Below are positions 24,842 through 33,651 of a DNA stretch of 64,000 nucleotides, one piece after another. The notes beneath the pieces were generated by a model, which saw nothing but the letters and a program-made list of their open reading frames with translations, made no database searches and was not told the origin of the DNA. This stretch comes from Mycoplana rhizolycopersici. Its GTDB lineage: Bacteria; Pseudomonadota; Alphaproteobacteria; Rhizobiales; Rhizobiaceae. Position numbers and translations under genes: made by a program. Position 1 is the first letter of the stretch. Each line of letters starts with the position of its first letter. The stretch is from contig NZ_JABXYK010000002.1 of assembly GCF_013378445.1 (NCBI RefSeq), positions 62,001 through 126,000 on the forward strand. The letters run 5' to 3'.

Positions 24842-27800
24842 ATGGCGACAATCCTGTTTCAGGCGGCGGGTGCTGCGCTGGGCGGCATCTTCGGGCCTTT
24901 CGGGGCGATCGCCGGCCGCGCGATCGGGGCACTTGCCGGCTCGGCGGTCGATCGTGCGCTGATCGGCGGAAGCTCCACGGTGAGCGGACCCCGGCTGCAG
25001 GACGGCCGCATTCCGGGCGCCGACGAGGGGGCCGGCGTCAGCCGGGTCTACGGCACCGCGCGCGTCGGCGGCACGCTGATCTGGGCGACGCGTTTCGAGG
25101 AGGAGGTGACCTCCGAGCGGTCGGGCGGAAAGGCGACCGGCCCGCGCGTCGAGACCTACAGCTACTTTGCCAATTTCGCCGTTGGCATCTGCGAGGGACC
25201 GATCGCCGGCGTGCGCCGCGTCTGGGCGGACGGGCGCGAACTCGACCTGACCAGCATCCCGATGCGCATCCATCGTGGCGATGCCGATCAGCTGCCGGAC
25301 CCGCTGATCGAGGCGAAGCAGGGGACGGGCAACGCGCCTGCCTATCGCGGCCTTGCCTATGCCGTTTTCGAGCGGCTGCCGCTCGACGGCTTCGGCAACC
25401 GGATACCGATCTTGCAGTTCGAGGTGCTGCGTCCGACGGGTGCGCTGGAAAACCGGATCCGTGCCGTCACGGTCATTCCGGGGTCCAGCGAGCACGGCTA
25501 CGATCCGCGCCGGGTGACGGAGCGGATCGGCGCGGGCGAGGGGCGCAACATCAACCGCAACAACAAGGTCGCGCAGTCCGACTGGACCGCCTCGATCGAC
25601 GAGCTGCAGGCGCTGTGCCCCAATCTGGAGCGCGTGGCGCTGGTCGTCGCCTGGTTCGGCACCGACCTTCGCGCCGGCCATTGCCGGATCCTGCCCGGCG
25701 TGGAAGTGGCGTCGCGCAGCGACGAAAGCCGGCCCTGGCGGGTCGATGGCATCGGGCGGCAGGCGGCGCATCTCGTCAGCGAAAGCGGCGGCGGCCCCGC
25801 CTATGGCGGCACGCCCTCCGACGATGGCGTCGTTGAGGCGATTGCCGACCTCAGGGCGCGAGGTCTGACGGTTTATCTCTATCCCTTCGTGCTGATGGAC
25901 GTGCCGGCGGGAAACGCGCTGCCCGATCCCTATGGCGGCACGGGGCAGCCTCCCTATCCCTGGCGTGGGCGGATCACCTGCCATCCGGCACCGGGGCTTC
26001 CGGCGAGCGCCGACAGGACGGCTGAGGCCCGCGCGCAGGTGGCCGCCTTCTGCGGGGACGCACAGGCGGCCAACTTCTCCGTTTCGGGAGCATCGGTCTC
26101 TTTCGGTGGCGACGACGAGGGCTATCGCCGCATGGTCCTTCACTACGCGCTGCTGGCGGAGGCTGCGGGCGGCGTGGACGGTTTCATCATCGGGTCGGAA
26201 ATGCGCGGGCTGACGCAGGTGCGTGACGGGGCGGGCGCATTTCCCTTCGTCGAGGAATTGTGCGCGCTGGCGCAGGACGTGCGCGTCGTCCTCGGACCGG
26301 AGACGAAGCTGACCTACGGTGCGGACTGGAGCGAATACTTCGGCTATCACCCGGCCGACGGCAGTGGTGAGGTGCATTTCCATCTCGATCCGCTCTGGGC
26401 TTCGCCAGCGATCGACGCTGTCGGCATCGACAACTACATGCCGCTGTCCGACTGGCGGGACGGTGACGCGCTTTCGGGCAATCCGGACGGCTTCCGGCTG
26501 GCGGACGACGAGGAGGCGATGCGCGGCATGATTGCCTCAGGCGAGGGCTTCGACTGGTACTATGCGGATACGGAAGGCCGCGCCGGGCGCGTGCGCCTGC
26601 CGATCACCGACGGTCTGGCAGGACGCGACTGGCTCTATCGCTACAAGGACCTCGCCGGCTGGTGGACGAACCTCCACTATGAGCGCTCGGGCGGGGTGGA
26701 GCATGCCGAGCCGACCGCCTGGGTGCCGCGCGCAAAGCCGATCTGGTTCACCGAGCTCGGATGCCCGGCCGTGGACAAGGGCGCCAACCAGCCGAACGTT
26801 TTCACCGATCCGAAAAGTGCGGAGAATGCGCTGCCCTACTTTTCCGGTGGCGGACGGGCGGACGCGATGCAGCGCCGCTTTCTCGACGCCCATCTCGACT
26901 GGTGGCGGCGCGCGAGCGGGCCGGAGCCGGCCATGGTCGATCCCGACCACATCTTTGTCTGGACCTGGGATGCGCGCCCCTATCCGGCTTTTCCGGAGAA
27001 CGACGCGCTCTGGGCGGACGGGCACAACTGGCAGCTCGGGCACTGGCTGAATGGGCGGCTTGGCGCATCGACGGTTGCCGATACGATCGCGGCGATCCTG
27101 CGCGATCACGGCTTTGCCGATTTCGACGTGTCGATGGTGAGCGGCGACCTCACAGGCTTCGTGCAAGCCGAGCCGGTGTCGGCGCGCAGCCTGCTGGAAA
27201 CGCTGATGGCGGCTTTCCAGATCGACGCGATCGAGGAGGGGCGGACGCTCTGCTTCCGATCGCGACTGCGGGCGGCGCTGCCGGCGCATGCGATCGACGT
27301 GCTTGCCGAGCGTCCCGACGAGACGGCCTTCGAGGAGGTGCGTGGCCATCCCGGCGAATTCGCCGGCGAAGCCGTGCTCGACCACATCTCGGACACCGCA
27401 GCCTACCAGCAGGTGACCGCCCGTTCCCGCCGCAAGACGACCGGGAACGACCGGCTGCTACGCCTGTCTCTGCCGGCGGTGATGCATGCGACCGCTGCGG
27501 CAGGCGCGGTGGAGGCGGCCCTGCGGGATCATCGTGCCGGTATGCGCAGGTTGAGCTTCAGGCTGCCGCCGAATGCGCTGGCGGTCACGCCGGGCGACGT
27601 CGTGGAGCTTGTCGACGGACCGGAAGGGCGTTTCGTCGTTACGCGCGTCGCCGAGGGCGAGGTTCGCGAGATCGAGGCGCAGAGCTTTGCGGGCGGCGAG
27701 GCGAGCGTACCGGCGCCGGCTGCGCTTCGCGCCGCCCGTTCGACCGCCGGCCTGGAGGCATCGGCATTTCTGCCGGAGGTGAGCTTCCTCGATCTGCCTT

Positions 27801-28693
27801 GCTTCGAGGCGGGGACGGAGGAGAGTTTCGCCCGCGTCGCGGCCTATGCGAAGCCATGGCGGCCGATGCTGGTTTCGTCCTCGTCGGGCGCGGAAGGCTA
27901 TTTGCCGCGCGTCCGCCTCGAACGGCCGGCGCGGATCGGCACGCTGGTGGCGGACCTGCCGCCGGGCGTTTGGGGACTGTTCGACCGGGCCAATGCGCTC
28001 GAGGTCGAACTCCCGTTCGGAGCACTTTCATCCATCGGCAGGAATGCGGTGCTGGGGGGCGAGAACCGGCTGGCGATCGCAACGCCGGGAGGCGGCTTCG
28101 AAATCCTCGGCTTTCTCGAGGCGGAGGAAATCGCTCCCCGGCGCTGGCGGCTTGCCGGCCTGCTGCGAGGACTGGTCGGCAGCGAGGACGCCATGGTCGA
28201 AGGGCATGCCGCAGGTGCCACGTTCGTCATTCTCGATGGCGCGGTGCGGCCGCTCTCGCTTGCCGCCGAGGAGGCGGGGCGCAGCTTCAACTTCATCGCC
28301 GAGGCACGCGACGTTTCCGACGTGCCCGTTCCGGCGGTCTTTGCCGGCGGCATTCGCGCGAAAACGCCGATCGCGCCGGTGCATCTGCGCGGCCGGCGGA
28401 TCGAGGGCGGTGGCGTCAGGTTTTCCTGGATACGTCGCGCACGGCGCAATGCGGACGGATGGGATGGCTTCGACATCCCGCTCGACGAGCCGTTCGAGGC
28501 CTACCGCCTCGACATCCTGTCCGGGGTAACGGTGATTCGCTCCGTGGAAACGGATACGTCTTCCTACGTCTACCAGCCCGAAGACGAGCTTTCCGACTTC
28601 GGCGCGGCGCAGTCGTCGCTCACCATTCGCGTGCGGCAGCTCGGGCTGCTCGTCCGAGAGGGCGTCGCCGCGCGCGGGACCATCGCACTTTGA
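24842..28693 (+). CDS. GTA megatron / host specificity protein (gp15), TIM-barrel type
   Basis: The 1283-residue tail-fibre-like protein that closes the tail and contacts the recipient surface. The N-terminus has a Gly/Ala-rich hydrophobic stretch (FQAAGAALGGIFGPFGAIAG) and the SRVYGTARVGGTLIWATRFEE region. Residues about 430-700 hold the GTA TIM-barrel domain (EVHFHLDPLWAS, IDAVGIDNYMPLSDW, KPIWFTELGCPAVDKG). Residues about 770-940 are the phage-tail 3 domain, and the C-terminal ~300 residues are a beta-rich fibre part. GGAGG nine bases before the ATG at 24842 supports the start. A holin-like gene follows after 24 bases. Confidence 0.93.
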   Translation: MATILFQAAGAALGGIFGPFGAIAGRAIGALAGSAVDRALIGGSSTVSGPRLQDGRIPGADEGAGVSRVYGTARVGGTLIWATRFEEEVTSERSGGKATGPRVETYSYFANFAVGICEGPIAGVRRVWADGRELDLTSIPMRIHRGDADQLPDPLIEAKQGTGNAPAYRGLAYAVFERLPLDGFGNRIPILQFEVLRPTGALENRIRAVTVIPGSSEHGYDPRRVTERIGAGEGRNINRNNKVAQSDWTASIDELQALCPNLERVALVVAWFGTDLRAGHCRILPGVEVASRSDESRPWRVDGIGRQAAHLVSESGGGPAYGGTPSDDGVVEAIADLRARGLTVYLYPFVLMDVPAGNALPDPYGGTGQPPYPWRGRITCHPAPGLPASADRTAEARAQVAAFCGDAQAANFSVSGASVSFGGDDEGYRRMVLHYALLAEAAGGVDGFIIGSEMRGLTQVRDGAGAFPFVEELCALAQDVRVVLGPETKLTYGADWSEYFGYHPADGSGEVHFHLDPLWASPAIDAVGIDNYMPLSDWRDGDALSGNPDGFRLADDEEAMRGMIASGEGFDWYYADTEGRAGRVRLPITDGLAGRDWLYRYKDLAGWWTNLHYERSGGVEHAEPTAWVPRAKPIWFTELGCPAVDKGANQPNVFTDPKSAENALPYFSGGGRADAMQRRFLDAHLDWWRRASGPEPAMVDPDHIFVWTWDARPYPAFPENDALWADGHNWQLGHWLNGRLGASTVADTIAAILRDHGFADFDVSMVSGDLTGFVQAEPVSARSLLETLMAAFQIDAIEEGRTLCFRSRLRAALPAHAIDVLAERPDETAFEEVRGHPGEFAGEAVLDHISDTAAYQQVTARSRRKTTGNDRLLRLSLPAVMHATAAAGAVEAALRDHRAGMRRLSFRLPPNALAVTPGDVVELVDGPEGRFVVTRVAEGEVREIEAQSFAGGEASVPAPAALRAARSTAGLEASAFLPEVSFLDLPCFEAGTEESFARVAAYAKPWRPMLVSSSSGAEGYLPRVRLERPARIGTLVADLPPGVWGLFDRANALEVELPFGALSSIGRNAVLGGENRLAIATPGGGFEILGFLEAEEIAPRRWRLAGLLRGLVGSEDAMVEGHAAGATFVILDGAVRPLSLAAEEAGRSFNFIAEARDVSDVPVPAVFAGGIRAKTPIAPVHLRGRRIEGGGVRFSWIRRARRNADGWDGFDIPLDEPFEAYRLDILSGVTVIRSVETDTSSYVYQPEDELSDFGAAQSSLTIRVRQLGLLVREGVAARGTIAL

Positions 28694-28717
28694 TCAATTC
28701 CAGCAAGGGAGCCTTCC

Positions 28718-28927
28718 ATGGAATCGGACCTCAAACCCTGGTACCTGTCGAAAACCGTATGGGGTGGCGTGCTCGCGATCGCAGCCTCGATCCTGAACCT
28801 CGCCGGCATCGAGTTGAGCGACGGCGATCAGGCCACGCTGGCCGATCAAGTGACGGCTTTTTTCGCCGCGGCCGGTGGAATCATCGCTATTGCGGGACGA
28901 CTGGCCGCCAACAGGCGGTTGCGCTGA
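28718..28927 (+). CDS. Small holin-like membrane protein after gp15
   Basis: A 69-residue protein with two hydrophobic segments (about residues 15-33 and 45-63), a short polar linker with acidic residues, and a basic tail (RLAANRRLR). The size, N-in charge pattern and placement directly after the megatron gene (AAGGGAG eight bases before the ATG) suggest a holin acting with the GH19 enzyme encoded near terL. No family was firmly recognised, so another small membrane role remains possible. Confidence 0.6.
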   Translation: MESDLKPWYLSKTVWGGVLAIAASILNLAGIELSDGDQATLADQVTAFFAAAGGIIAIAGRLAANRRLR

Positions 28928-29031
28928 CCGCGGCCAATCTGCGCGCGAAATCGTCGGGACATTCATTTGCCATTCAGCGTCGTTGCGTTAATTCTTGCGG
29001 CCAAGTTGACCGTGCCATCGAAAGTAAGTCC

Positions 29032-29286
29032 ATGACCTCGCCTATCCTCATCGCTGCGACAGCCGTCAGCATGGCTGTGTTTGCGCCGTCTGCCGCGGAC
29101 CGTCCTCAAGACGTCCAGACGGTGGCGTCCGACTGCAGCGACGCCGCGCGCCAGGTCGTTGCGGACACGGGCGGTGAACTGCTATCTGCTCAGCCGCGCA
29201 ACGGCGTTTGCGTGGTCACGGTGCTGGTGCCCGGCAAGGGCAATGCCCGGCCGCGGAAGGTGACGGTGCGCGTGCCGATACAGTAA
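29032..29286 (+). CDS. feuN: FeuN-like small periplasmic modulator of FeuPQ
   Basis: An 84-residue exported protein: a hydrophobic N-terminal signal (about residues 1-22), then a compact domain with two Cys (SDCSDAARQVV and NGVCVVTVLVPG). It sits 48 bases before feuP, as does S. meliloti FeuN, a small periplasmic inhibitor of the FeuQ kinase. The identification rests on position, size and export signal; the alignment itself was not run. Confidence 0.7.
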   Translation: MTSPILIAATAVSMAVFAPSAADRPQDVQTVASDCSDAARQVVADTGGELLSAQPRNGVCVVTVLVPGKGNARPRKVTVRVPIQ

Positions 29287-29334
29287 GCTGGTCCGGCCGC
29301 CCGACGGGGCAGCCTGACAGAAGGGAACAGACAG

Positions 29335-30006
29335 ATGCGCATTCTCGTTGTCGAGGACGACGACAACCTCAACCGGCAGTTGGCGGAAGCCCTGAAGGAA
29401 GCAGGATACGTGGTCGATCAGGCCTATGACGGCGAGGAGGGGCACTATCTCGGCGATGCCGAACCCTATGACGCCGTGATCCTCGACATCGGCCTGCCGC
29501 AGATGGACGGCATCACCGTTCTGGAAAAATGGCGCGCGGACGGCAAACGCATGCCCGTGCTTCTGCTGACGGCGCGCGACCGCTGGAGCGACAAGGTCGC
29601 CGGAATCGACGCGGGGGCCGACGACTACGTGGCAAAACCCTTCCATGTCGAGGAAGTGCTGGCGCGCATCCGCGCGCTAATCCGCCGCGCGGCTGGACAT
29701 GCAAGCTCGGAGATCGTCTGCGGTCCTGTTCGGCTCGACACCAAGGGGTCCAAGGCGACGGTGAACGGCGTGGCGCTCAAGCTGACGTCGCATGAGTATC
29801 GCCTGCTCTCCTACCTCATGCATCATATGGGGCAGGTGGTCTCGCGCACCGAACTCGTCGAGCACATGTACGACCAGGACTTCGACCGCGACAGCAATAC
29901 GATCGAAGTGTTCGTCGGCCGGCTGCGCAAGAAGATCGGCGTCGATCTGATCGAGACCGTGCGCGGGCTCGGCTATCGCATGCAAGCGCCCGGCAATGGC
30001 CATTAA
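29335..30006 (+). CDS. feuP: OmpR-family response regulator FeuP
   Basis: A 223-residue regulator with the phospho-acceptor D51 in VILDIGLP, the acidic pocket EDDD at 7-10, K in YVAKPF, and a C-terminal winged-helix DNA-binding domain ending in ETVRGLGYRM. In S. meliloti FeuP-FeuQ controls export of cyclic beta-glucans (ndvA) and osmotic adaptation and is needed for symbiosis. The stop overlaps feuQ by 11 bases, so the pair is coupled. Confidence 0.85.
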   Translation: MRILVVEDDDNLNRQLAEALKEAGYVVDQAYDGEEGHYLGDAEPYDAVILDIGLPQMDGITVLEKWRADGKRMPVLLLTARDRWSDKVAGIDAGADDYVAKPFHVEEVLARIRALIRRAAGHASSEIVCGPVRLDTKGSKATVNGVALKLTSHEYRLLSYLMHHMGQVVSRTELVEHMYDQDFDRDSNTIEVFVGRLRKKIGVDLIETVRGLGYRMQAPGNGH

Positions 30007-31417
30007 GGCACCCGGGGGCGCTCGATCGCTCACGTTTCGCGTGCTGCTGCTCGCATCGCTGTGGTCGGCGGTGGCGCTGGTGGTGATCGCGCTGGTGATC
30101 TCCACGCTCTATAGGCGCAGCGCCGAGGCGAGCTTCCAGGACCTGCTGCGTGCCCAGCTCTACAACGTCATCAATTCGGTCTCGACCGACGAGAGCTTCC
30201 AGCTGACCGGCAGCCCGCAGCTGGGCGACCTGCGCTTCTCACAGCCGCAGACCGGCTGGTACTGGGTCGTCGAGCCGATCGGCGACAATTTTCCGAGCGA
30301 GCCGATGTCTTCCACCTCGCTCGGTTACGGCAGCATTCCCATTCCCGACACGGAAACCATTCCGTTCGATACGCGTTACGAGCGCTACTACACGACCGAG
30401 GATACCTTCGGCAACAAGGTCGAAGTGGTCGAGACGGAAGTGGTGCTGGATCAGGAGGGGCGGACGGCGCGCTTTCGCATCGTCGGCAACCGAAACGTTC
30501 TGGAGGACGATATCCAGGCCTTTTCCCGCAATCTCTATCTGGCGCTCGCCGGCTTCGGCTTCGGAAGTCTGTGCCTCAACGCGATCGCGATCCTGATCGG
30601 CCTGCGGCCGCTCGATCACGTGCGCAAGGCGCTGGAGCAGATCCGCGCCGGCCAGGCCGAGCGGCTCGCCGGCGTCTTCCCGCGCGAGATCCAGCCGTTG
30701 GCGAGCGAGGTCAACGCGCTGATCGACAGCAATCGCCGTATCATCGAGCGGGCGCGCATGCAGGTCGGCAATCTCGCCCATTCGCTCAAGACGCCGATCG
30801 CGGTGCTTTTGAACGAGGCGCGCGTTTTGCTTCCGCCGCACAGCGAACTGGTGCGTACGCAGGCGGAGGCGATGCAGGGACAGGTCCAGTCCTATCTCAA
30901 CCGCGCCCGCATCGCCGCCCAGCGCGAATCGGTGCTGGCGCGCACGGAGGCGGCCCCGGTCCTGCAGCGCCTCGCCCGCGTGATGCGCAGGCTGAATGCC
31001 GACATCGAGTTCCCGGTGACGATCGAGCCGGAGGATTTGATGGTGGCGATGGAGCAGCAGGACATGGAGGAAGTGGTCGGCAACCTGCTGGAGAACGCCG
31101 CGCGCTATGCCCGAAGCACGGTCACGATCCGCGCCATCCTCGCCCCCGACGATCAGACCGATGCGGATGCCCAGCGCCGCCGCTGGGTGGTCGTGGAAGT
31201 CGAGGACGATGGCCCGGGCCTCGAGCCGGACCAAATCCAGGAGGCCCTGAAACGCGGGCGCCGGCTGGACGAAAGCAAGCCCGGGACAGGCCTTGGCCTG
31301 TCGATCGTTCGCGAGATCACTTCGGAGTATCAGGGAACGCTGACGCTGGCGCGCGGGAGCATGGGCGGCCTCCTGGCACGCCTCGTCCTGCCCGCGGTTG
31401 CAAAGGATGTTGCCTGA
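29996..31417 (+). CDS. feuQ: Sensor histidine kinase FeuQ
   Basis: A 473-residue membrane kinase partner of FeuP. The first membrane segment is at about 18-40 and the second at about 180-202, enclosing a ~140-residue periplasmic sensor domain with a Tyr-rich part (YERYYTTEDTFGNKVEV). A HAMP-like linker follows, then the phospho-acceptor H262 in NLAHSLKTPIAVL, the N box NLLENAARYA, and G boxes VEDDGPGL and GTGLGLSIV. FeuN in the periplasm is thought to hold this kinase in check. Confidence 0.85.
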   Translation: MAIKAPGGARSLTFRVLLLASLWSAVALVVIALVISTLYRRSAEASFQDLLRAQLYNVINSVSTDESFQLTGSPQLGDLRFSQPQTGWYWVVEPIGDNFPSEPMSSTSLGYGSIPIPDTETIPFDTRYERYYTTEDTFGNKVEVVETEVVLDQEGRTARFRIVGNRNVLEDDIQAFSRNLYLALAGFGFGSLCLNAIAILIGLRPLDHVRKALEQIRAGQAERLAGVFPREIQPLASEVNALIDSNRRIIERARMQVGNLAHSLKTPIAVLLNEARVLLPPHSELVRTQAEAMQGQVQSYLNRARIAAQRESVLARTEAAPVLQRLARVMRRLNADIEFPVTIEPEDLMVAMEQQDMEEVVGNLLENAARYARSTVTIRAILAPDDQTDADAQRRRWVVVEVEDDGPGLEPDQIQEALKRGRRLDESKPGTGLGLSIVREITSEYQGTLTLARGSMGGLLARLVLPAVAKDVA

Positions 31418-31503
31418 TGCCGAAGACAGTGCAAGATAGGCGTGCTGGCGCTGCTGCGTGCGGCGCAGTGCGTGCCAGCGTGGATCGGGAAAAAAGGCTT
31501 GAA

Positions 31504-31956
31504 ATGACGCAGACACACCGGGTGAGCAGGAAATCGCGTGTCGTTACCATTCCGGTGGTGGTTGCTTCGATCGGGCTTGCAGGTTGCACGACGACGTCGG
31601 GGCGGACGGTGGGCGCGGCGAATGCGTCGGCCGGCGTTGCCGTTTCCTCAGCGTCATATATTTCCGCCCTTGAAGGCGGCCTCGTGTCCAAGGCGAACGG
31701 CATCACGCTGTCGACCGCCGACCGCCAGCGGGCGCTGGAAGCCGAATATCGTGCGCTCGAGGCGGCACCGGGCGGGCAGCCGGTGATATGGAAAGGCCGT
31801 GGCGTACAAGGCTCTGTGGTTGCGGCGGCGCCCTATCAGGTCGGTTCTCAGAACTGCCGCCAATACAGCCATACGGTGGCGGCCGATGGCCGAGAGACCG
31901 TCAGCCGCGGGGCTGCCTGCCGGACGGCGGCAGGCACTTGGACCCCCTTGAGCTGA
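31504..31956 (+). CDS. Small outer-membrane surface lipoprotein
   Basis: A 150-residue protein with a basic start, a hydrophobic stretch and the lipobox GLAGC (acylated Cys near residue 27). Residues ~85-145 (PVIWKGRGVQGSVV, CRQYSHTVAADGRETVSRGAACR, GTWTPL) resemble the C-terminal domain of rickettsial 17-kDa-type surface antigens (RT0821/Lpp0805 group). AAGG lies before the ATG at 31504. It lies between feuQ and the cytochrome c maturation operon. Function unknown. Confidence 0.72.
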   Translation: MTQTHRVSRKSRVVTIPVVVASIGLAGCTTTSGRTVGAANASAGVAVSSASYISALEGGLVSKANGITLSTADRQRALEAEYRALEAAPGGQPVIWKGRGVQGSVVAAAPYQVGSQNCRQYSHTVAADGRETVSRGAACRTAAGTWTPLS

Positions 31957-32059
31957 GGCTTTCGGCCCCTCGCGCACCGCTTGCGGCTAAACGCCTCAAA
32001 TCTCCGTCAATTCGGCTTTTGCAATTGGAAAAGGCATGGTGTTCCATTAATTGGACCTC

Positions 32060-33202
32060 ATGTTCTTCTGGATCCTTGTTGCCGTTCTCACCGCCGCGGT
32101 TGCGGCCGTCCTGCTCCTCCCGCTGCTGCGGGCAGGGGGGCGTTCGAATGTCGACGATGCGAATGACGCCGAGGTCTACCGCGACCAGCTTGAAGAGCTA
32201 AAGCGCGATGAGGCCGCAGGTCTGATCGGCAAGGCGGAGGCCGAGCTTGCACGGGCGGAGATTGCCCGGCGCCTGATCGCGGCCACGGCGCGCGAAGGGG
32301 CAAGCAAGGACGGGCGACAGCCCGCATCGGCGCGCCGGCGCAATCTCCTGGCTCAGGCGCTGATCATCGTCGTCATGCCGGCGGTGGGGCTCTGTCTCTA
32401 TTTGTCGGCCGGACATCCCGAGCTTCCCGCGCAGCCGCTGGCCGCACGCCTTGCCAATCCCGGCAGCGACGTCAACATCCTGATCGCCAAGGCGGAAGCC
32501 CATCTCGCCGAGAACCCGGACGACGGGGCCGGCTGGGACATTCTGGCACCCATCTACTACCGCAACGGGCGGATCGAGGATTCGGCCAACGCCTATCGGG
32601 AGGCGATGCGCGTGCTCGGACCGTCCGCAGCAAGGCTCGATGGATACGCCGAGGCGCTGATCGCGCTGTCGGGCGGGATCGTCACGAAGGATGCGCGCGA
32701 GGCGCTGCAGCAGTCGCAGGCGCTGGATGCCGGCAATCCGCGCACGCGCTTCTACCTCGCGTTGGCGCTGGAGCAGGAAGGCCGGCGCGACGAGGCGCTC
32801 GCCGCCTTCGAAGCGCTTGCGAAGGATTCTCCGGCCGATGCGCCCTGGCTGCCGCTCGTCAACCGCCATGTCGCCGGGCTTTCCCGCGGCGAGCAGGCGA
32901 AGCCGCCCGGCAATCCCGATGCCGGGCAAGTGGCGGCCGCCGACGAGATGTCGCCGGATGATCGCCGCCAGATGATTGCCGGCATGGTCGAAAGCCTTGC
33001 GAGCCGGCTGCAGGAAGACCCTGACAATTTCGAGGGCTGGATGCGCATCATCCGCTCCTATGCTGTTCTGGATCAAAGACAGGCGGCCGAGGACGCCCTA
33101 CGCACGGCGCTGAAGAATTTTCCGCCGCAAAGCGAGAACGGTAGGCAACTGCTGGCGCTGGCGGGCGAACTGGCGATCAAGGTCGAGGGTAGCGAGCAAT
33201 GA
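32060..33202 (+). CDS. ccmI: Cytochrome c biogenesis protein CcmI/CycH
   Basis: Apocytochrome c chaperone of the System I haem-attachment complex at the inner membrane. About 380 residues with two membrane segments (around 1-22 and 93-113), an intervening cytoplasmic leucine-zipper-like loop ([14 protein letters not shown]), and a periplasmic part with TPR-type repeats ([57 protein letters not shown]). First gene of ccmI-ccmE-ccmF-ccmH, called cycHJKL in rhizobia. The ATG at 32060 is chosen over a TTG nine bases upstream. The stop overlaps ccmE by four bases. Confidence 0.88.
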   Translation: MFFWILVAVLTAAVAAVLLLPLLRAGGRSNVDDANDAEVYRDQLEELKRDEAAGLIGKAEAELARAEIARRLIAATAREGASKDGRQPASARRRNLLAQALIIVVMPAVGLCLYLSAGHPELPAQPLAARLANPGSDVNILIAKAEAHLAENPDDGAGWDILAPIYYRNGRIEDSANAYREAMRVLGPSAARLDGYAEALIALSGGIVTKDAREALQQSQALDAGNPRTRFYLALALEQEGRRDEALAAFEALAKDSPADAPWLPLVNRHVAGLSRGEQAKPPGNPDAGQVAAADEMSPDDRRQMIAGMVESLASRLQEDPDNFEGWMRIIRSYAVLDQRQAAEDALRTALKNFPPQSENGRQLLALAGELAIKVEGSEQ

Positions 33203-33651
33203 CGCGCAAGCAAAAGCGGTTGGCAGTCATCGGCGGCGGCGTGGGCTTCCTGCTTGCGGCGGTGCTGCTGGTCATGTTCGCCTTCAGCCAGTCGATCGCA
33301 TATTTTTATGTGCCGGGCGATCTTGCTACCGCCAATGTGCCACCGGGAACGCGCATCCGGCTCGGCGGTCTCGTCGAGACGGGAACGGTGAAGCGCGGCG
33401 AGGGTTCCACCGTGACCTTTGCCGTGACCGACACGATCGGCACCGTGCCGGTGACCTATACCGGCATCCTGCCGGATCTTTTCCGCGAGGGGCAGGGTGT
33501 CGTCGCCGAGGGCAGCTTCGCCGCCGGCAGATCCGTTTTCGTTGCCGACACCGTGCTTGCCAAGCATGATGAAACCTACATGCCGAAAGACGTGGCCGAC
33601 CGCCTGAAGGCCCAAGGCGTGACGCTCAGCGGCAAGGAGACGATCCGGTGA
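33199..33651 (+). CDS. ccmE: Haem chaperone CcmE/CycJ
   Basis: A 150-residue membrane-anchored periplasmic protein that carries haem covalently on a His before handing it to CcmF. The N-terminal anchor (about 8-30) is followed by an OB-fold with [38 protein letters not shown] and the haem-binding His in [10 protein letters not shown]. Overlaps both neighbours by four bases. Confidence 0.95.
   Translation: MTRKQKRLAVIGGGVGFLLAAVLLVMFAFSQSIAYFYVPGDLATANVPPGTRIRLGGLVETGTVKRGEGSTVTFAVTDTIGTVPVTYTGILPDLFREGQGVVAEGSFAAGRSVFVADTVLAKHDETYMPKDVADRLKAQGVTLSGKETIR

Noticed and set aside
24757-28968. Shared ACATTCATTT before gp15 (24757-24766) and before feuN (28959-28968)
   Set aside because: A ten-base match over this length is easily chance, and the surrounding sequences differ.
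11569-29031. Prophage with integrase and att sites
   Set aside because: No integrase, repressor or replication gene is present within or directly beside the cluster, and no flanking direct repeat was noticed.
26761-29286. 841-codon + strand frame running from inside gp15 to the end of feuN
   Set aside because: Only its last 84 codons (feuN) are gene-like; the rest is an out-of-frame shadow of gp15 and the holin-like gene.
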